This document shows positions 26,656-36,100 of a stretch of 64,000 bases of DNA, piece after piece. How positions within the stretch are numbered: position 1 is the stretch's first letter; every line of letters begins with the position of its first letter. The notes beneath the pieces are model-generated. The model was not told the DNA's origin. It did no database searches and worked only from the letters and a program-made list of their open reading frames with translations. This DNA comes from Elusimicrobiota bacterium (GTDB lineage Bacteria > Elusimicrobiota > Elusimicrobia > UBA1565 > JACRDR01). Made by a program: the position numbers and the translations under genes. Where the stretch lies: positions 206,345 to 270,344 of the forward strand of contig JACQBA010000007.1 in assembly GCA_016194745.1 (NCBI GenBank). Direction: 5' to 3'.

Positions 26656-28616
26656 AAGAACTATCCGGTGAATATTGCGCCCCAAAATCCGATTCGTCGG
26701 CATGGTCCGCCATGATCCGCATCAATGACCGCTTCTTCCTTCGCCATCTTTGGGTTCCCGCGCTCGACGCGCTTGCCGTCGGGATCTCGTACTATCTCGC
26801 TTTCCTAGTGCGATTCGATTTCGCCGTCGCGCCCATCCATGTCGATGTGTTTCTATCCACTCTCGGCTTTGCGTACTCGGCGTTCTTCCTCGCGGCGCTT
26901 ACCAGCGGACTCTATCGGCGCCTTCATCATATCTCGAGTTTAGACGAGATGGGAAAGATGCTTCAGACGACGGCGCTGACGTCCGCGTTCCAAGGCGCCG
27001 CCGTTCTCGTCTTGGCCCGAGAGGACTATCCGCTGTCGATCCTTCTAATCCACCCGTTCCTGCTCTTCTTCAGCATGGGGGCCATCCGCGCGGCGGCGTT
27101 CGAAGGCCTCGCATTCTACCGCCGGCGCCTACGATGGGGCGCCCCCACGCGAAAGGCGGTGCTCATCGGCGCGGGCGAGCTGGGAGAGATCGTGCTGGGG
27201 AGCCTGCTCCGGGAGCGTTCTCCGTCCTACGAGGTGGTCGGCGTGATCGACGACGACCCGCGCAAGCGCGGCATGCGCCTATGCGGCGTGAGGATCACCG
27301 GAGGACGAGAGGCCCTTGGAGCCCTGTTGCGCAAGAGGACGGTCGATGAGGTCATCATCGCGATCGCCGCGAGCCGCGCGTCGCTCGTGCGCGACGTCGT
27401 CGAGGCAGTGCAGGCCACGCCGAAACCGCCCGAGATCAAGATAGCGCCGAGCTTGTTCGAGCTGCTGCGATCGCCGGGCGAACGAGTATCGCTGCGCAAG
27501 GTCCGCCCGGCGGATCTCCTCAATCGGGAGGTCGTCCGCCTGGACGCCGGGCGCATCGCGGGCACGCTTCGAGGCAAGATCGTCCTCGTCAGCGGCGCCG
27601 GAGGCACGATCGGCGCGGAGCTCTGCCGTCAAGTCCTCAAGTACGAGCCGGACCGCCTGCTCCTGCTCGAGAATCATGCGACCTCCCTATTCTACCTCCA
27701 CAAGGAACTCCTCGAAGCGAACGCCGGCGCGCGCGTCGTCCCGGTCCTCGGCGACGTCCGCGACAACGGCACTCTCGAGCGCATCTTCAAGAACCATCGG
27801 CCGCAAGTCGTCCTGCATGCCGCCGCGCACAAGCACGTATTCCAGCTCGAGTCGAACATCCTCGAGGCGGTGAGCAACAACACGCTCGGCACGTACGCGC
27901 TGGCGAAAGCCGCCGACCGCTTCGGGGCCGAGGTCTTCCTCCTGGTCTCGACCGACAAAGCCGTGCGTCCCAGCAGCGTCATGGGCGCGAGCAAGCGCGC
28001 CGCCGAGATCGTCGTGCGAAACATGACGAAAGCGAGCCGCACGCGCTTCGCCGCCGTCCGGTTCGGCAACGTGCTCGGCAGTTCCGGGTCCGTGCTCAAG
28101 ATCTTCCAGGAGCAGCTTTCCAAAGGAGAGCCGATCTCGATCACCGACGCCGAGGCGACGCGCTACTTCATGACGGTCGAGGAAGCCGCCGGCCTCATCC
28201 TTCAAGCCTCGTCCATGGCGGCGGGAGGCGAGATATTCGTCCTCAAGATGGGCAGCCCGGTGCGCATCATGGACATGGCCAACAATCTCATCGCCCTATC
28301 CGGCCTTCAGGGCGGCGACGTCGAGATCCGGGTCACCGGCCTGCGCCAAGGCGAAAAGGCCCACGAAGAGCTCGTGGAGGATTCCGCGGGCGTCGACATC
28401 TCCGAGCATCCCGAGATCATGCGGTTGCGCTCCGAAAACGGAGAGCTGGAGCAGCTCACCGAACGCATGCTCGAGTTGGAGCTATCCTGCCGCGCCGCAG
28501 ACGATCAATCCGTCCTCCGGCAATTGCGGACCCTCGTGCCGACGTTCCAGCCCGCGGCGGAGCACTCCGCGGGCGGCCGCGCCGCCGCGCCGATCCTTCC
28601 GCTTACCGCATCCTGA
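26652..28616 (+). CDS. Membrane-anchored nucleoside-diphosphate-sugar dehydratase/epimerase (PglF/CapD/FlaA1-like)
   Basis: A 654-residue protein with four N-terminal membrane segments (about residues 30-170), a CoA-binding-like Rossmann domain (KAVLIGAGELGEIVLGSLL, about 175) and a catalytic SDR domain. The latter starts at IVLVSGAGGTIGAELC near 313 and has the FlaA1-type active site VSTDKAVRPSSVMGASKRAA. It would make UDP-4-keto-6-deoxy-GlcNAc, the substrate of the aminotransferase upstream. Length and architecture match PglF/WbpM. The first 20 residues before the second Met are polar and unusual; a later start near 26712 is possible. It is the last gene of the overlapping EPS operon. Confidence 0.92.
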   Translation: MKELSGEYCAPKSDSSAWSAMIRINDRFFLRHLWVPALDALAVGISYYLAFLVRFDFAVAPIHVDVFLSTLGFAYSAFFLAALTSGLYRRLHHISSLDEMGKMLQTTALTSAFQGAAVLVLAREDYPLSILLIHPFLLFFSMGAIRAAAFEGLAFYRRRLRWGAPTRKAVLIGAGELGEIVLGSLLRERSPSYEVVGVIDDDPRKRGMRLCGVRITGGREALGALLRKRTVDEVIIAIAASRASLVRDVVEAVQATPKPPEIKIAPSLFELLRSPGERVSLRKVRPADLLNREVVRLDAGRIAGTLRGKIVLVSGAGGTIGAELCRQVLKYEPDRLLLLENHATSLFYLHKELLEANAGARVVPVLGDVRDNGTLERIFKNHRPQVVLHAAAHKHVFQLESNILEAVSNNTLGTYALAKAADRFGAEVFLLVSTDKAVRPSSVMGASKRAAEIVVRNMTKASRTRFAAVRFGNVLGSSGSVLKIFQEQLSKGEPISITDAEATRYFMTVEEAAGLILQASSMAAGGEIFVLKMGSPVRIMDMANNLIALSGLQGGDVEIRVTGLRQGEKAHEELVEDSAGVDISEHPEIMRLRSENGELEQLTERMLELELSCRAADDQSVLRQLRTLVPTFQPAAEHSAGGRAAAPILPLTAS

Positions 28617-28715
28617 GAGACGAAGGCTCATCGCATTCCCTCCATCGGAGCCCCGAGATTGCTGCGGGGCATTTCCGACTTGTTACGGCGGCCGCCGCGG
28701 GCATTGAAGCTGAGT

Positions 28716-28721
28716 TATAAT
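28716..28721 (+). promoter_or_regulatory. -10 box upstream of secreted Ig-repeat gene
   Basis: A perfect TATAAT lies 66 bases before ATG 28788, in a 171-base gap after the dehydratase gene. No clear -35 is seen and the TGTCAC/ATCGACCCG pattern is absent, so this gene may be controlled separately from the EPS operons. Confidence 0.45.
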
Positions 28722-28787
28722 TTCCATAGTCGCGCCACAGCAGGAATCGTTCCCGAGGGAGGTCCATCCCCCGAATACCGAGGCGCC

Positions 28788-30224
28788 ATGAATATGAGAA
28801 GGGTCTACTCCTTGACGCTGTATCTCGGGACTCTGGCGTCCTGGAGCCTCGCTCAATCAGGCGCCGCGCCGTCCGTGCCTGGCGAGGTTTCCAGCTCGAT
28901 GCGCTATCATCTCCGCGTCCAGCCCGTCGCCCTGCCGCACAACCCGGCGGCCTCGCCGCTCGAGGCGGCGCCAAGGACCGATGTCGAGGCGGCGGCGCCC
29001 AAGCCGGGCGCGTCCGCGCCGAGGGTCGAACTCACCGCCCCGACGGCGGGCGCCACCCTGGCGGGAACGGCGATCCTCCAAGCGGCGGTCAACGATGAGA
29101 CCGGAGTGGCGGGAGTCCAATTTCAGGTCAACGGCGTCGATTTCGGGCCCGAAGCGACCGCCGCTCCCTATGCCTCGATATGGGACACCACGACGGGCAC
29201 CAACGGCCCTCACAGTCTATCGGCCGTCGTCCGGGACTCTGCCGGCAAGAAGAAGACGTCCTCGTACGTGACCGTGACCGTCGACAACGCGATTATGGAT
29301 ACGACGCCGCCGAGCGTGTCCCTGGCGGCGCCCGCCGCCGGCGCAAGGGTGTCCGGAGTCCAAAGCGTCTCGGCGATCGCCTCGGACAACACGAGCGTCG
29401 CCGCGGTGCAGCTCCAGGTGGACGGCATGATCCTCGGCAACGAGATCACGCGGCCCCCCTACATGAGCGCTTGGAATACGGCGTTCTACGCCAACGGGGC
29501 CCATACGCTGGTCGCACTGGCGCGCGACTCCTTTGGAAACATTACGTTCTCGAGCCCGGTGTCTGTCCTCGTAAGCAATAGCGCCGCGCCGGCGCCCGCG
29601 TCTCCGCCCGAAGCTTCCCCGGTCGCGTCTCCGCCTGAGACGTCCCCGGTCGCCTCTCCGCCTGAGACGTTCCCGGTTGCGCCTGAACCCGAGGCGCCCC
29701 CGGCACCGCTGCCTCCGTCGTCGCTCCCCGCGGGGCCGGCAGGCTGCGCTTCGAGCGCGGGCACTTGGCAGAATGCACCCTTCACGCCTCAGACCGGGCG
29801 CTTCACGCTGCAGTTCGACGCCACGCCAGGCATGGCCAAGATGGACGGCGTCATCGGCACTGCGGCGGGCGCGGCCTCCGACTACGGCCAGCTCGCCGGC
29901 ATCGTTCGGTTCAACAATACCGGAACGATCGACGCGCGCAACGGCGGCGCGTACGCCGCGGCGAGTCCGATCCCGTACGAGGCGGGAACGAGCTATCATT
30001 TCCGCCTCGACGTGAACGTGCCCGCGCATTCCTACAGCGCCTACGTCCGGCAGGGCCCGGGTGCCGAGCGGCTCATCGGCAGCAACTTCAACTTCCGCTC
30101 CGAGATGTCGCGGACGCCCTCGTTGATCGGACTCGGCATCTTCGCGTCGACCGGCCGCCAGAGCGTTTGCGGGCTGTCGATTGCTCCAGCGGGTTCGAGC
30201 GCCACCTTCGCCTCCCCCAAGTAG
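28788..30224 (+). CDS. Secreted Ig-like repeat protein with a C-terminal domain shared with the EPS beta-helix protein
   Basis: A 478-residue exported protein: signal peptide (1-22), two Ig-like domains (about 77-165 and 168-263, each with G-V-x-x-V-Q-[FL]-x-V-[ND]-G and GTNGPHSLSAVVRD-type ends), a Pro/Ala/Ser linker (267-315) and a ~155-residue C-terminal domain. That last domain starts CASSAGTWQNAPFTPQTGRF and contains AGIVRFNNTGTIDARNGGAY. The same domain occurs twice in the protein at 19723. It probably folds as a beta-sandwich; I know no name for it. Adhesin-like or polysaccharide-binding function is likely by context only. The gene ends 25 bases before repeat copy B, the edge of the island. 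Confidence 0.85.
   Translation: MNMRRVYSLTLYLGTLASWSLAQSGAAPSVPGEVSSSMRYHLRVQPVALPHNPAASPLEAAPRTDVEAAAPKPGASAPRVELTAPTAGATLAGTAILQAAVNDETGVAGVQFQVNGVDFGPEATAAPYASIWDTTTGTNGPHSLSAVVRDSAGKKKTSSYVTVTVDNAIMDTTPPSVSLAAPAAGARVSGVQSVSAIASDNTSVAAVQLQVDGMILGNEITRPPYMSAWNTAFYANGAHTLVALARDSFGNITFSSPVSVLVSNSAAPAPASPPEASPVASPPETSPVASPPETFPVAPEPEAPPAPLPPSSLPAGPAGCASSAGTWQNAPFTPQTGRFTLQFDATPGMAKMDGVIGTAAGAASDYGQLAGIVRFNNTGTIDARNGGAYAAASPIPYEAGTSYHFRLDVNVPAHSYSAYVRQGPGAERLIGSNFNFRSEMSRTPSLIGLGIFASTGRQSVCGLSIAPAGSSATFASPK
29598..29678 (+). repeat. 27-bp tandem repeat, three units, in Pro-rich linker
   Basis: Three consecutive 27-base units (29598-29624, 29625-29651, 29652-29678) encode A-S-P-P-E-x-x-P-V linker repeats. 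They differ by a few substitutions. Such a coding minisatellite can vary in copy number and change linker length without breaking the frame. Confidence 0.8.
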
Positions 30225-30249
30225 CGGGGGACCGGCAACGGGAAAAATT

Positions 30250-30322
30250 CGCCGACTAGAAACACAAAACCCGCCTTTGGGGCGGGCTTCGGCCTGCCAT
30301 TTCTTGTCGCAGGTTCGAGATC
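30250..30322. repeat. Island-edge direct repeat, copy B
   Basis: Second copy of the ~70-bp element at 5659-5728, same orientation, just after the last island gene. It keeps CACAAAACCCGCC, the GC hairpin, CGGCCTGCCATTTCT and GTCGCAGGTTCGA. Differences are three one-base insertions and about six substitutions. On the minus strand it again reads as a hairpin followed by TTTTGTGTTT. Here it is intergenic, so its conservation is not explained by coding constraint. Confidence 0.8.
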
Positions 30323-30516
30323 GGTTCCTTCCAGATCAGAATGCTCGGGACGCCGCCATCGCGCAAGGGTCCCGTCATAGATCGGACACAAGCGCTACGT
30401 CCCGGGCACTTGTGCCTATAGGCGTACGGGGCTATTGGCGGGCCCTCGTCCGGGCTTTCGTCCCATACGCCCCGCCCAGGGTAGGAGTATCATGAGGGAA
30501 GGATTCGGAGGGGAAC

Positions 30517-30876
30517 ATGAGATCCATAGTTCGGGCGTCCGCGATCGCGGCGCTTGTCGTGATGGGGATCGCCGCGGCGGCGTGGAGCGAGCCGTCGCGC
30601 GCCATCCGGGATTTTCTGGCCGAGGCCGCGGCGGTCCCGTCGGAGCCCGTCGCCGCCGCGGCGGTAGCTGGCGCGACGGACCTCCAATACGCGGCAGTGA
30701 CCCAAGTCTCGGCCGTCGCCAAGACGAAATGCCGCCGGAGCCCCTGGGAAGGCTGCTCCAACGCGACCCGCGACCGAAACGGCTGCGTGCACGGGATCAT
30801 CTGCGGCCGGGAGAGCTACGACGAGAAGCCCCGCTGCACCTGCACTCCCGCGCCATGGTGGGAGAACGGCCCCTGA
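30517..30876 (+). CDS. Small secreted cysteine-rich protein (hypothetical)
   Basis: The 119-residue protein has a clear signal peptide (residues 1-24, core AIAALVVMGIAAAAW), an Ala/Val-rich middle and a compact C-terminal region with six cysteines between residues 70 and 110 (KCRRSPWEGC, NGCVHGIICG, RCTCTP). The spacing suggests three disulfides in the periplasm or outside the cell. GGAGGGG lies just upstream of ATG 30517. It stands alone, followed by a strong hairpin. I do not recognise a family. Confidence 0.65.
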   Translation: MRSIVRASAIAALVVMGIAAAAWSEPSRAIRDFLAEAAAVPSEPVAAAAVAGATDLQYAAVTQVSAVAKTKCRRSPWEGCSNATRDRNGCVHGIICGRESYDEKPRCTCTPAPWWENGP

Positions 30877-30889
30877 ACTGAACGGACCG

Positions 30890-30916
30890 GCTCCGGCCTC
30901 GGGATGAGGCCGGAGC
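30890..30916. terminator. Bidirectional hairpin between convergent genes
   Basis: A perfect 11-bp stem (GCTCCGGCCTC / GAGGCCGGAGC) with a five-base loop lies between the stop of the cysteine-rich protein gene and the stop of the convergent gene at 30935. No T-run follows on either strand, so it would need a non-canonical or Rho-assisted mechanism. Confidence 0.5.
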
Positions 30917-30934
30917 GCGATCCGTTGTCCCGCA

Positions 30935-31510
30935 TCAGCCTCGCCCCGAGCGGAAGGGCTCCTTCAGCACGATCTTGATCCCCTTGATCGTGCCCTTGAA
31001 CGCGTCGCGCACCTTGTCGCCCGCGCTCGCGCCGATCTCGAAGGCCGCGTCGAAGGCGCCCTGCGCGGCCGCCGTCGCCGCCTTGCCTACGTCCGCGCCG
31101 ATCTCCGTCGCGCCCTCGATGGCGCCTTCCACCGCGCCTTTCGCCGCCGAGGCCACGTCGCCCCCGACGTCGTAGGTGTGCTTGACGAGCGAGGAAGCCG
31201 TGTGGCTTACCGCCTTCATGGCGCCGTCCCCGGTCTCGCCCGTCCCGCGCAGGAGACCCAGGACCATGCCCTTGGCCACCGCGCCCAACTCGCAGCCGAG
31301 TTCCTTGCCGCCCGTCACCGCGATGCCGACGACGCCGTAGAGCGCCGTGATGAGCGACTCTCCGACCTTGCCGGACCCGCGCAGCCCCGCGGACGTCGTA
31401 TCGGCGACCGTCTCGACGACGGCCTTCGTCACGTCCCCGGTGCCGCGCACCGCCTTGATGAGGCCGTCCTTGAACCGCCACGGCCTATGGTCTAGCCTTG
31501 GTCTATGCAT
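30935..31510 (-). CDS. Gly/Ala-rich amphipathic repeat protein (LEA/apolipoprotein-like, hypothetical)
   Basis: The protein has 191 residues from ATG 31510, which has GGAGG seven bases upstream; an upstream ATG at 31528 has no such site. There is no signal peptide. The middle and C-terminus carry loose repeats of about 11 residues, rich in Gly, Ala, Lys and acidic residues (KGAVEGAIEGATEIGADVGK). These suggest long amphipathic helices such as those of LEA or lipid-surface-binding proteins, with hydrophobic glycine-zipper-like segments (ITALYGVVGIAVTGG). Function is unknown. It lies 14 bases behind the outer-membrane-like protein gene and is probably co-transcribed with it. Confidence 0.65.
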   Translation of the reverse strand: MHRPRLDHRPWRFKDGLIKAVRGTGDVTKAVVETVADTTSAGLRGSGKVGESLITALYGVVGIAVTGGKELGCELGAVAKGMVLGLLRGTGETGDGAMKAVSHTASSLVKHTYDVGGDVASAAKGAVEGAIEGATEIGADVGKAATAAAQGAFDAAFEIGASAGDKVRDAFKGTIKGIKIVLKEPFRSGRG

Positions 31511-31524
31511 GGCCCACCTCCTGG

Positions 31525-31986
31525 TCATTTGCCCAGTCCGAAGTAAAATCGTACGCCTAGCCCGCCGTCGACGTCCACGCGATGGCTGGGAGTCAGCTGG
31601 AATACGGGACCCGCCTCGAAGAAGAGCTCGATCGGGCGCCCCTGCACCCGGTAGTCTCCGCCCGCGATCGTACGCAGCCCGAAGAGGGCGTCGTCGTCGC
31701 GCGCCTCGATCCTAGGGCCGAGCCCGACGTAGGCGCCGAGCCGGCCGCGGCTCGGCTGGGGTGCCACGTCCCACGCGTGAAACAGCACGTCGGTGAAGAA
31801 CACCGCGTTGCTGCCCCCGAATCCCACGCCGGCGTCGATGGCGCGGGTGTCGTCCAGCCAGTATTTGATTGTCGGGCCGATAGGTTCGCCGATGATCACG
31901 CCCGCCCCGAGTTGCCCCGACGTCTGCGCCGCGGCCGGCATCGCCGCCGCGAATGCCGCTAACAGGATGGATGGAACGCGCGTCAT
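31525..31986 (-). CDS. Small secreted beta-barrel-like outer membrane protein (hypothetical)
   Basis: The 153-residue protein begins with a signal peptide (residues 1-20, ending AAAQ). The mature part alternates short beta-prone segments with Gly-rich turns (GQLGAGVIIGEPIGPTIKYW, AYVGLGPRIEARD) and ends GLGVRFYFGLGK. A terminal aromatic strand of this kind is typical of small outer-membrane beta-barrels. About eight strands would fit. Function is not known. It is the first gene of a probable two-gene unit with the amphipathic repeat protein. Confidence 0.65.
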   Translation of the reverse strand: MTRVPSILLAAFAAAMPAAAQTSGQLGAGVIIGEPIGPTIKYWLDDTRAIDAGVGFGGSNAVFFTDVLFHAWDVAPQPSRGRLGAYVGLGPRIEARDDDALFGLRTIAGGDYRVQGRPIELFFEAGPVFQLTPSHRVDVDGGLGVRFYFGLGK

Positions 31987-32085
31987 GGTTCCTCCCTGCT
32001 GTTTGCGTCCTGACTTTTGGACGCGCGGCCCGCGGAAAACGTTGGGTCAAATCCCGAGCAACTCGCGGCAACGGGCCGGAACGCG

Positions 32086-33081
32086 CTACTTGGACTTTGC
32101 CGAACCCAGGAAAGCGAGCAGCGAGCGCTGGAAGGCGGGCGGGTCCTCGATCTGCGGCATGTGCCCGACGCCGGGCATGCGCTGCAATGTCGCGCCGCGG
32201 ATGAGGCGCGCGAGTTCCTCTCCCTGAGACAGCGGGGTCACCGTATCCGCGTCGCCCCAGATGAGGAGCGTCGGCATCGTGAGCGCGGCATAGTTCGCCC
32301 GGTCCGCGCTCATGGCGGGGTCGTTCGTCGTGAGGAAGGCGCGCAGCCAATCGGAGAGCGCGCGGGCGCTCCCGCGCACCGCCATCGGCTGCTGGAGCAA
32401 GGTCACGCGCGCGTCGGTCACCGCCTCCGGCTTGGCGACGAACTTCAACAGCAGGCGCCGCGTGAGCCACGGGTTGCCGGCCGTCGAGGCGATCAGCGCT
32501 TGCCTTAGAAGCGGCACGCCGAGGACCCCGGACGCCACGGGACTGGCGGCAGTCGCGGGAGCGCCCAGTCCGAGCGCCGCGTCGGCGAGGACGAGCCGGC
32601 TCACCCGCTCGGGCGCCATCATCGCCGCCTCGACGGTCGGCCCGGCGCCGAAGGAATGCCCGACCAGCACCGCGGACGTCACGCCGAGCGCGTCGAGCAC
32701 CCCCAGGATTCGCTTCGCTTGGCTGCGCCGTCCGTAGCTCGCGTCGGCGGGGCGCTGCGAGTAGCCGAAGGGCGGCACGTCGATCGCGAGGCAGCGGTAC
32801 CCGGCCAAGGCCGCGGGGCGCATCGTCTCGCGCCAGAGCTCGCTCCAGGCCCCCATCCCGTGAATGAAGAGTACGGGCGGCCCCTCGGGCGGGCCTAGCT
32901 CCTGCACGAAGATCTCGACGTCCTCCGCCTTGACGAAGCGCCCCGCCGGCGGCGCCGCCTCGCGGCGGGAGAGCGTCTCGCGGAAATGGGCGAGGACCAG
33001 GAATACGTTGCCGACGAGCAGCGGCAAGAGGACGACGGCGAGGACCGATCCGATCAGCGCCGCTTTGAGGACCTTGCGCAT
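32086..33081 (-). CDS. Alpha/beta-fold hydrolase with N-terminal membrane anchor
   Basis: The 331-residue protein has one N-terminal hydrophobic segment (residues 8-32), then a canonical alpha/beta hydrolase: oxyanion region LFIHGMGAWSELW, nucleophile elbow VLVGHSFGAG (Ser near 141), acid in LIWGDADTVTP and base His in MPGVGHMPQIE. The start at 33081 is supported by the signal-anchor and by a TATACT box only seven bases upstream, so the message may be leaderless. Substrate is not predictable; esterase or haloalkane-dehalogenase-like folds are common for this layout. Confidence 0.82.
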   Translation of the reverse strand: MRKVLKAALIGSVLAVVLLPLLVGNVFLVLAHFRETLSRREAAPPAGRFVKAEDVEIFVQELGPPEGPPVLFIHGMGAWSELWRETMRPAALAGYRCLAIDVPPFGYSQRPADASYGRRSQAKRILGVLDALGVTSAVLVGHSFGAGPTVEAAMMAPERVSRLVLADAALGLGAPATAASPVASGVLGVPLLRQALIASTAGNPWLTRRLLLKFVAKPEAVTDARVTLLQQPMAVRGSARALSDWLRAFLTTNDPAMSADRANYAALTMPTLLIWGDADTVTPLSQGEELARLIRGATLQRMPGVGHMPQIEDPPAFQRSLLAFLGSAKSK

Positions 33082-33088
33082 GGCCGGG

Positions 33089-33094
33089 AGTATA
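33089..33094 (-). promoter_or_regulatory. -10 box placed for leaderless transcription of the hydrolase gene
   Basis: The minus strand reads TATACT ending seven bases before the ATG at 33081. A weak TTTCGC lies 17 bases upstream of it. Transcription would begin at or next to the A of ATG. Confidence 0.5.
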
Positions 33095-33124
33095 GCTAGT
33101 CTCCGGCCCGAGCGAAAGCGCGGC

Positions 33125-36100
33125 TCAGCGCGCGCGCCGGAGGTAGCGCAGGTAGAGGTCGCGTCCGAGCACGACGGCCGCGAAGGTGAATCCCGCGACG
33201 AGCAAGGCCGCGAACGGCCCTCCCGCGAGCACGCCGAAATACCACAGCGTGTAGAGCGCGGCGCCGCTGCCGATGAGGCCGTCGTAGAGCGACTTCCACT
33301 TCCAGACGCCGGCCCCATCGGCGGTCGCCTTCGGCACGGCCAGGAGATTGCCCCACATTCCGAGCAGGATCGACCAGAGGCTCAGTCCTTCGACGGTCGC
33401 CGGATTGGCGAAGCCCGAGAGGATGATCGCCAAGAGCCCGTAGAAATTTAGAAGCATGCGGGCGGCCTTGACCAGCGCCGGCCACCGGAGGTAGTCCGGC
33501 CAGCCCGCGGGAAGCCTCTGCGTCTCCTCGAGGCGACGCATGCCGTACGCCGCCGCCATCGCGAGGCCGCCCGGCAAGAGGTAGCCGAGCGCCGCCGGCC
33601 CCGCCGCTAGAGTCCACAGCGCCTGCGCCAAGGCTCCGAAGGCGAGGAGCTCGCCCGCCCGGACGATCTTTCGCCACGCGGCGTCGGGGATGAGCCCGCG
33701 ACGGCGCAAATAGTACGCTCCGATGGCACCCGCCGCCGCCGGCGCGACGATCCCGAACGCGAGAGCCGGCATGAGAAGCGCGTACGCCGGAGCGCTCGCG
33801 GCCACCGCCCCCAGCGCGAGCCACGACGTAGCGAGGACGATCGTGCCCATGGCCATGCCGAAAACCTGCTGTAGCGCGGCCGTGCCGGCGTCCTTCTTGT
33901 CGACCATGTCGAAGAGGATCAAGGCCAAAGAGAAGATGCCCACCGTGAACGCGATCCACGGCACGCCCGCGATGAGCGCCGCGTTTGCGGCGGGCAACTG
34001 AAGTAGCGATGCCACGAAGGACGCGGCCGCTTGGGGGAGGAAGCCTAGATTGAAGAAGTTCGTCGCGATCTGCGGGATCTGGACCAGAAAGAAAGCCGTC
34101 GCTCCGAGCGCGGTCGCCAGCTGGGTGAAGCGTCCCCAGGGCGTCGGCGGCGCGCGCGCCTGGATGTCGCGCATCATCGCGTCGAACCATGTCTTGAGGT
34201 CGTTGTTCTTGACCTGCTGCGCCGCGGCGGCCGCCTTCGCTCTCCCGTCGGGCCCCGCGCCGGTCAAGGCTTCGTGCATGCGCCGCGCGGTCTCGTCGAC
34301 CGAGGTCGCGTCGTTGATCGGGATCACGTAGGCGCCGAGCTCCTCGAAGGCGCCGGCGGAGCGGGAGAGGATGATGCGCCCCGGCTCGAGCGCTGGATCG
34401 CCTGCGTCCTCGCCTAAGACGATGGCGGCCTCCTTGGCCACGAGGTTCATGCCGTCCGCCTCGGGATTGATGAGTATCGCGCCGACGTAAGGCGATCCCT
34501 TGAGCCGGGACAAGGAGGCCATCGCGCCCAAGGCCTTGGGATAGGTAGCGCCCGTGGTCTGCGCGACGATGGCGGGGAGTTCTCCATGGTTCGCGGCGAC
34601 GCGGCGATGGAAGTCGTTCTCGTCTTGGACGTCGCCGGACCAGCCGCCGGCCACGATGGCCGGGGTAAAACGGGCGTTGATCCTGCCGACCGTGCGCAGC
34701 GTCTGCCGCGCGAGTTCTTTATAATCGTCGTTGTCCGTGCGCGACGGTTGGACGATCGCGTAGAAGACGACGTTGCCAACCATCTCGGGGTAAAGCTCGA
34801 AGAAGCGCTCGTAGGCCGCGAATCCCGTTTCGGCTCCCTTCGAGGGGTCGAGACGGTCGACCCTCAAGAGCATGCCTTTCTCGCCGAGGTCTCCGTGTAG
34901 CCGAGCCTTCATCTGGAGCGCCTCGACGCTGCGCGACGCCGCGAGGACGTAGTCCGGATCGACGGAGATCGGATAGGGCCGGACCCAAATCTCGCGGCCC
35001 TCGAAGCGGACGATCCCTTTTTCCAGATCAACCGAGACCTTGCTCCCGAGCGTTTGCTCGACAGTCTTCATGAAATTCCGAGCGTACGTCTTCGTGTGGA
35101 ACCCGACGATGTCGTTGCCCAGCAGGCCCTCGAGGAGTTCCTTGAGGACATCCTCGAGCGGCCCCGGCACCGTTTCGCGCAGCACAGCCGGCGTCGGCCA
35201 CGGGATATGCACGAACTGCTGAAGGACGCCTCGAGTTCCCGCGTCGCGCATCATCTTCGGAGCGAGATAGAGGTGATAATCCTGCGTCATCAGGCGGCCG
35301 CGGGGCTTGCGCTGGAACAACCGTCCGAGCTCTGCCGCGAATAAGCGGTTCGCCGCACGGTAGTCCCTGAAGAGCTCGCGGACCTCCGCATCCTTCCTCC
35401 GCGTGAACCTCCTCGAGATTCCGTGCTGTGCGCCCCAGAGGATCGAGTTGGAGAAGCCGGTGTAGTAGCCGCGCAGCGTTTCCTCGGGGATGTCCACGTA
35501 GCGGAGCCAGACGCCGTCTTTAGTCGCAAGGATCTTTCCATACGCGGCGAGCGCCCTCTCTTCCGCCGACATCGCGGCGGCGAGGACGAGCCCGCCCCCG
35601 CCCGCCTTGAGGGCGCCGTCGATCGCCGGAGCGGCGCCGCCGGGGGAGCGCACCAGCGAAAGCGCGCCGCCTTCAAGCGAAAGGGAGTAGGGCGAGCGGT
35701 TGATCAAGACGACGAGCGGGTCTCGGCCCAGCTCCAGGTCCATCGTGGCGCGGCTCGATTCGATCTCGAGGATCTGGGCGCCCGCGCCCGGCTTCCGGCC
35801 CGCGGAGACGAGGCGCTCGAGCAGCAGGAACTCGTTGACGATCTTCGTGATCTCCCCGTCGCCATCCCCAGGCTCGAACTGGAGAGGGCGGATCGGCCGA
35901 TAGACGAAGCCGGCACGCGCGGCGAAGGCGGCGTAGTCCGCACGGTCGTCGATGAGGACGTCGTAGCCGAGATGGCGCAGGTCCTTGAAGAGGGCGGCGT
36001 CCTTGCCGCCTCCCGACGGGACGATGCGCGCCGCGACCTCGGGATTCGCGCGCCGCTCGGCCTCGGTGATCGCCATGTAGTTCTCTTCGGTGATGATCCG

